Source: Pocillopora verrucosa
Lineage: Eukaryota > Cnidaria > Anthozoa > Scleractinia > Pocilloporidae
Assembly (NCBI RefSeq): GCF_036669915.1
Contig: NC_089318.1
Coordinates: 19,027,422 to 19,091,421 of the forward strand
Reading direction: 5' to 3'
Length of the DNA stretch: 64,000 nucleotides
Within the stretch, counting starts at the first letter, position 1, and every line of letters begins with the position of its first letter. Below, one piece after another: positions 58,735-64,000 of this stretch. The notes under the pieces were generated by a model, which was given only the letters and a program-made list of their open reading frames with translations, was not told the DNA's origin and searched no databases. A program made the position numbers and the translations under genes.

Positions 58735-61700
58735 GTAATATATCTACGGCGCATCCACAGTCAGTCCCAAAACTTTAAAAGTCTCTCAAACATTGTCATT
58801 TGTCTCCTAAATCATAAGCAAGCATTGTGCATATTCTTGCTACTCTTGAGCATCGTTGCAACAAGATAAGATGTTATACGAAGCAGATAAGGATAACTTG
58901 TGGAGCTCAACTCAATAGTTTCTTGTACAATAGTAACGGTCTGGACTGAACAGCGGTGTTGTTTTAGTATTTGCCATCTACGGTGTCATGGACAGCAGTT
59001 TGCGTGCGTGCATGCTTATTTTATTACACGTTTATTTAATATTTATCACCGGTCTTAGAGATATCATTATTATCAACAAGTCACACGTAAATTTCACATT
59101 TCTTTTCTTAGATCCTAAACCGTCAGTTAACCGATTGTTTTCCTGTCAATCAAGTCTCTCTTTTCTTTAGCCTGTTTTATGTCTTAGCAGATTGGATCAT
59201 GATTACATTGCAGTTTATTATCGATAAATTATGATTTCAGAAACATCAGTCAGAATGCCTGTTCAACGCGGTGGAGTGTCCAAATGAAGGATGTAAAGAG
59301 AAGCTCATCAGGCGAGATATGAACAATCACAAGATAACGGAATGTGTCTGGAGGGAAGTTAGTTGTAAATATTGTCGAAGATCGTTTATCGTGAAAAACA
59401 AGCAGGTTTGTTAACAAAAACATATTCTTTATATAGCTTCTACAAAGGCAGTATCTCAAACTTTTGCTTTTTATCCAAAGTGGAAAAGTGGTGACGACTA
59501 TCAATCTTTATTAAGTCAAGATTTTGTTGAGCTCTCGATATCTTCTCTTATTCGATATAAAATTGTTACACAGAAACATCTTAGTAAAGTTGGGCTTTAA
59601 TGTTGGATTCGAGAACTTTGGTCCTCTACTGATAAGAAAGTGGGTATTTTACTCTATAAATTTCGTTAGTACAACAGCCTGTCTTTATTAGTCATAATTT
59701 TTATAAGACGGAGAGAATTTTGAAATTTTAAAAAACTTATTTTCGATTTTCTTCAGCAACATCATAAAGTCTATCAAAAGTTTCCGGTTCAATGTCCCAA
59801 CAATTGTGGTCTGAGAAATATTCCACGAGAAAAGGTAACATTTAATATTCTCACTGATTCTCAGTAATTCCAACGAGTGTTTAATTGAAAGTTCATGCAC
59901 ACAGCCCGCATCCGGACATAGTGCTACTTTATATGAAAGAACACATGCTTAGTCCTGTTTTATGTGAGCAATTGGAGGAGTTCTGTGTTCTCGTGTTTAG
60001 AGAACGTGTAATACTGTTGGAAATGTTTTTCTGGCTTCAGTCAGAGGATATAAAGGTCGTTATTTTCTGCTATGAGTGAGCCTGCCAGAATTTAATCTAG
60101 GTAGCTCCACGATAGGGAAACAATCCTTAACACCGTTACGATCCCTTCTAGGAGGTTTTCTCCGTTAAACTTCGCAGGGGAAATGCGAAAGACTAATAAG
60201 GAATATTTTTAAATTTCAATTTCCTGATTCATAAATTACGAAATCTTAGGAGTAATTTTGAGACTCCGAATGATTTGCTTTCGCTACGCACGAGGGAGGA
60301 TTTCTCTGGCTGCTCATTCAAGACTAAATCTTTTTCATCTTTTTGTTGTAGCTCTTGGCTCATATTCGTGATAACTGTCCTTTAGCAGAAATTGAATGCA
60401 AATACAAGAACTTAGGATGCCAAAATGCGGTATGAAACAGCTTTCAGTTGATATCCAATTGTAGGTTTTGCGGAGAGGTCGTGCGTTTGTATTGTATAAC
60501 CATATCATAAAACGAATTATGACGAATTGTCAAATGAATATACATTTTCTCATTTTGTAGGGTTTAAAAAATTCCTACTGACCAGTGTGGCAGTTGAATA
60601 AAAGAGGTTACTAACCTCATCGTCTTTTTTTAGTTTCAAAGAACAAGGACCAAATCTCACTTAGAATCGCACATGGAAAGCCACTTGAACTTAGCTGTAT
60701 TCAGCCTTGAGACCACTCAGAATCAGGTTAAAGATCAGTCAAAGCAGATTGAGCGATTGACATTTATATTCAATGATAAGTCACAACAGTTGAATGATCA
60801 GTAATAGCAGATAGACAGTTTAACGTCCACTGTGCAGGGTCTGGTGCAGCAGGTAGAAAGCCTGACAGGCCAAGCTGTGCTGATGGACACAACGACCAAC
60901 CAAACCAATGACGAGACAAACAAGATAGGGGCAACTAATGACAAGATTGAAGAGGGTAAGTTTCTTTGAAGAAACTGTGACGCTACGTCGATGGGGGTAT
61001 AATAAGATAACTTGGTTTTATCAACTGAGTTGATGATGTAAATTGGTCACCGTAAAGAATTTCTAAAGCTGACGTTTCGACCGGCAGCTCTTCGAATAGA
61101 GAAAATTTTGAGAAATTTTGGGTTGCGTGTGCTTTATATCCAGAAAAATAGAAGTCTCACCGATAATCACACTCTTACCCGTATCTGACACATTATTACC
61201 AGCAAGTTAGTATTTGATATTTAATTTTTCTTTTTTTTTTTTTTGGGGGGGGGGGTGTGTGGGGAAGGGGTTCACTTGTGTGTAGATTTGCTGATAAGCT
61301 AATGTAACGCAGGGCTAAGTCATTTGAACTCCGGTCCAAGTAAAACTACTGGGTTATGTGGGCCTTTAATGACCTAAAACATCAATGAGGTCTAATTGAT
61401 GATCGTGATGTAAATAGTACGATGGTCGTTTTAATTATATGTTGTTTTTGTTATTTATTACAGGTGATACTATGAAACAGGGCTTCAAGCCTGAATCAAT
61501 CAGCGACATTGAAGTCGGTATGAAGGTATTGTTTAGTTGGTTTGGGAAACTTCGAGGAACGGTCAAGTACGTTGGACCTGTATGTGGACTAGGTTTGGTC
61601 GTCGGCATAGTGTTAGATCCAGGTGAAGGTAATAATGATGATTAAAATGTTCTAATAAAAATAGGTGAGATTTATTGCTCATGGTAAAAGTGAAAAAGTT

Positions 61701-61756
61701 CGTGAACTTGAAACTTTTAAAAAGACGGTACATCGACTGCTGTAAGTATCAATTAA

Positions 61757-61942
61757 CAATTGGTTCATACGTCAGCGTGCGTTCATCGAGATATGAAGCA
61801 CGCGGGAAGTTTGGAGAGCACGAAAGATGCGTAAGAGTTGCTCAAGGCATGGCCGAGAGCAACTCTAGCTTCTTGAGTGCTCTCTAAACTTCCCAAGTGC
61901 TTCATATCTCGATGAACGCACCGCTGACGTATGAACCAATTG
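61757..61942. repeat. Palindromic MITE in intron 8 of copy F
   Basis: The left arm CAATTGGTTCATACGTCAGC, then GTTCATCGAGATATGAAGCA, pairs with the right arm ending TGACGTATGAACCAATTG. The inner arms GAAGTTTGGAGAGCAC pair too. The other copies lack it. About 160 bp of further insertion-specific DNA follows (to about 62095). Confidence 0.8.
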
Positions 61943-62735
61943 TTTTATAACATTTTCAACCCGATGGAAAATTTTTTTCTCGAGGGATATGTTTGCTGAC
62001 GTCATGAGCGTGCACAATAGGAATACGAAGCACGCTCGCGCAATTGAATTTGATTAGACAAATTTACTAGCTATGTTATAACTATATTTTGTTCAGAAGA
62101 GTTATTTTATACGCACTGTCTAGGGAGCTGTCCTGCAGCACTAACATTGATAGGCATCATGGAAATGTATTCTGAAGGTAATAAAACGAGGATACTCATT
62201 GAAGTTTAGTGTCGAGATAATCCGCCCCCAGATCGCAACGTTGTCCTTTCATGTTGAAGTTTTGTGGGAAAAGGTTCTCCCCTCATTCATAGTAAAACTA
62301 ACCTGCATTTAGATTAAAACAACTTGTTGGCGAGTTTGAGGCTCGCCTTTTATCTTGATTTTCTCTTACTTTAGATAACTGAAAATTTTTTCTTTATTCA
62401 GAAGAACCGGTTTGGTTAGGTTACCGTGAGTGCAACGGAACGTATGAGGGAAAAAGATACTTTAGCTGGTGGGTAATGTTATGTCTCCCGCTTAAGATAA
62501 TTTTTGAAACCCAGAAATTCTTATTCGATGTACACGTCACTTGACATCGATGGCATATGACATATTAATGAGGACGGAATTAATTCTGTAACGTCTCCAT
62601 TTACTCATGCGCATCTATTTTCGGTTGGTGTCATTAAAATGACAAAGTATATTTTTGTTTGTTGTATTAACCCTCAGTGCACCTGGTAGAGGCTGCTTCA
62701 CCACGTTTGATAACGTTCTTAAGTGTCACAGATGA

Positions 62736-63474
62736 CGATATCAGTAATGTGGCTGCTGTTTCTTTGCTTCCAATCCGAAAGAACAAGAAAAGTCAGAACA
62801 GTCTCTGTCTACCATCTTGAGATGTTCGCCCACTGTTCAAAAGAGATTTCGTCGACCAGTCACAGCAACTACTCCTTGGTCTACCGTCTGTTTGTAAATT
62901 CAATAGAAGTTAACAGGCTTGTCATAAGGCTCATAGAATTTCAAATATTTTACAAACGTATGGTATTAAATTAGATACCATAGATTCTTAATTCCCAGAT
63001 GTTTCTTCAAGAAATTATTAAGTAAACTTTCTTGCTAATCCATAATCTTTAAATCATTTTTCTCTTTCCTCATTTTTTTGTCTTTCAAGTGTCATGTACG
63101 GAGAATGTTTTCTGATTTGTTAAGGTAGATACTATGCAAACTAATTGCAATTTTGAAAGGCAGGACCGCCACAAACTTGGCAAACTGGGAGGAATTTTAA
63201 TTCTCGGCCTCAACACATGCCTCAGTTGGCGAGCGTCACCTTCCATCACTTTCAGCATTCCATGCTTGAACTGAGTTTATAACAGCTGCTCAGGACTGAA
63301 AACACGATGAAATAAAAAACATAACAAAACAAAACAAATCGAAAAAAATGTAGACTTGAAACTAAAAGAACTGGTGCAAAAATTGAATAAAAGGAAAAGG
63401 GCCAAGCTTTGTCTTAAGACAAGCTCTATTATCTAGTAATAAATAGGCGAATTAATTATAGTCCTGAAAGACCC
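62736..63474. other. 3' flank and spacer of copy F
   Basis: Conserved 3' flank to about 63250, then sequence matching the unit A spacer near 5985-6120. The open frame at 62723-62974 overlaps the stop of the CAP-Gly gene in another frame and is not supported. Confidence 0.45.
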
Positions 63475-63795
63475 GTGATTCTGAAAAATAGATCAAAAAA
63501 TACTGAGAGATATCAGAGGATGGATCAAAAGATACTGAAAGATATCAGAAGATGGATCGAAAGATACTGAAAGACATCAAAAGATTGATCGAAAGATACT
63601 GAAAGATATCAAAAGATGGATCGAAAGATACTGAAAGATATCAAAAGATTGATCAAAGGTTATGAAAGATGTCAAAAGATGGATCGAAAGATACTGAAAG
63701 ATATCAGAAGATGAATCGAAAGATACTGAAAGATATCAAAAGATTGATCAAAGGTTATGAAAGATATCAAAAGATGGATCGAAAGATACTGAATC
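63475..63795. repeat. 32-bp minisatellite, AAAGATATC type
   Basis: About ten units of GATGGATCGAAAGATACTG / AAAGATATCAAAA with a 32-bp period and a variant unit with GGTTATGAAAGAT. Same family as 51241-51345, where only about three units remain. Confidence 0.85.
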
Positions 63796-64000
63796 AATAG
63801 CATAGATATTGTTTTGGTTTCCACTAGTAGGGAGGCTAATAGTCTTTGTGTTCTGTCAATTTGATAATATTATGAATTCAGCGAAATGTCCTAGGACGCT
63901 GAAATTACGCCTACTTACGATAAATAAGCTGGTGTTTTATCAATACAAAAACAACTTCCGATATGTTTACAGTTGATGGTTCGCTCCTTCCTCAAGATAG
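63796..64000 (+). repeat. Second copy of the GPCR upstream flank, cut by the window edge
   Basis: Matches 51346-51553 almost base for base (TTGTTTTGGTTTCCACTA, GTCCTAGGACGCTGAAATTA, GGTTCGCTCCTTCCTCAAGA). In unit E the GPCR 3' half begins about 55 bp further on, so another GPCR copy is expected just beyond the window. Confidence 0.7.

Larger units (their letters stand above)
55494..62735 (+). pseudogene. TRAF/CAP-Gly gene copy F, stop in coiled coil
   Basis: Exons: 55494-55663, 56255-56306, 58464-58562, 59241-59405, 59757-59834, 60352-60429, 60634-60955, 61464-61628, 62402-62468, 62678-62735. RING (ECPVC, GGCGHRFCNTC, KCPVD) and fingers are open, but exon 5 has NVCQ changed to KVYQ, losing the last ligand of the third finger. 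In exon 7 TAATAG at 60802-60807 ends the frame after NDKSQQLNDQ. The CAP-Gly exons downstream are open (RGTVKYVGPV, CNGTYEGKRYFSC, CAPGRGCFTTF, VLKCHR). Translation from the ATG would give a protein of about 270 aa with RING, fingers and a short coil but no CAP-Gly, so it is either a pseudogene or a truncated, possibly interfering, form. Candidate poly(A) signal at 62965. Confidence 0.7.

Noticed and set aside
58362..58754. 130-codon minus-strand frame across exon 3 of copy F
   Set aside because: Antisense of exon 3 joined to antisense of a retroelement tail; chance open frame.

Overview
The window looks like nuclear DNA of an animal, most likely a cnidarian and probably an anthozoan such as a coral or sea anemone. 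It is AT-rich with many introns. It carries decayed class A GPCR copies, a Penelope-like element with a GIY-YIG domain, LINE tails and many palindromic MITE-like elements. The organism call is inference from gene and repeat style; no single sequence proves it.

The main content is a tandem array of six copies (A to F, all on the + strand) of a ten-exon gene. I assembled the exons from splice sites and from comparison between copies. The encoded protein starts like a TRAF: a C3HC3D RING (exons 1-2) and about five TRAF-type zinc fingers (exons 3-7). It continues with a heptad-repeat coiled coil (exon 7). It ends with a CAP-Gly domain (exons 8-10) where a classical TRAF would have a MATH domain. 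I know of no described TRAF family with this layout. CAP-Gly domains do occur in CYLD, a regulator of TRAF signalling, so a signalling or microtubule-linked ubiquitin ligase is a reasonable guess.

State of the copies. A (about 1145-3989) is a pseudogene lacking exons 1, 3, 4, 6 and 7, with a stop in exon 8. B (7503-14602) looks intact, about 446 aa. C (20285-30081) is open but has lost the exon 6 splice acceptor. D (34433-42921) looks intact, about 427 aa. E (48340-50314) has a deletion joining exon 1 to exon 7. F (55494-62735) has a double stop in the coiled-coil exon and a lost zinc ligand. Exon 1 copies are spaced about 12.8, 14.1, 13.9 and 7.2 kb apart, so the unit of duplication is about 13-14 kb.

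Downstream of most copies lies a decayed class A GPCR (about 6.9, 18.6-19.4, 32.7-33.4, 47.2-47.7 and 51.6-52.0 kb, plus an inverted copy at 53.7-54.6 kb). The ancestral unit was therefore TRAF/CAP-Gly gene plus GPCR, and only the TRAF/CAP-Gly gene stays open. Units B, C and D also carry minus-strand LINE reverse-transcriptase ends.

Mobile DNA is dense: a Penelope-like fragment with target-site duplication (4.1-4.9 kb), a 3-kb TTAA-flanked element with long inverted repeats (21.9-24.9 kb), a 3-kb inverted-repeat element holding a 57-bp satellite (35.3-38.3 kb), foldback elements and several minisatellites. In every copy that keeps the coiled-coil exon, its splice donor coincides with the end of an antisense Penelope-like terminus. 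The element may have supplied the splice site that joins the TRAF half to the CAP-Gly half.
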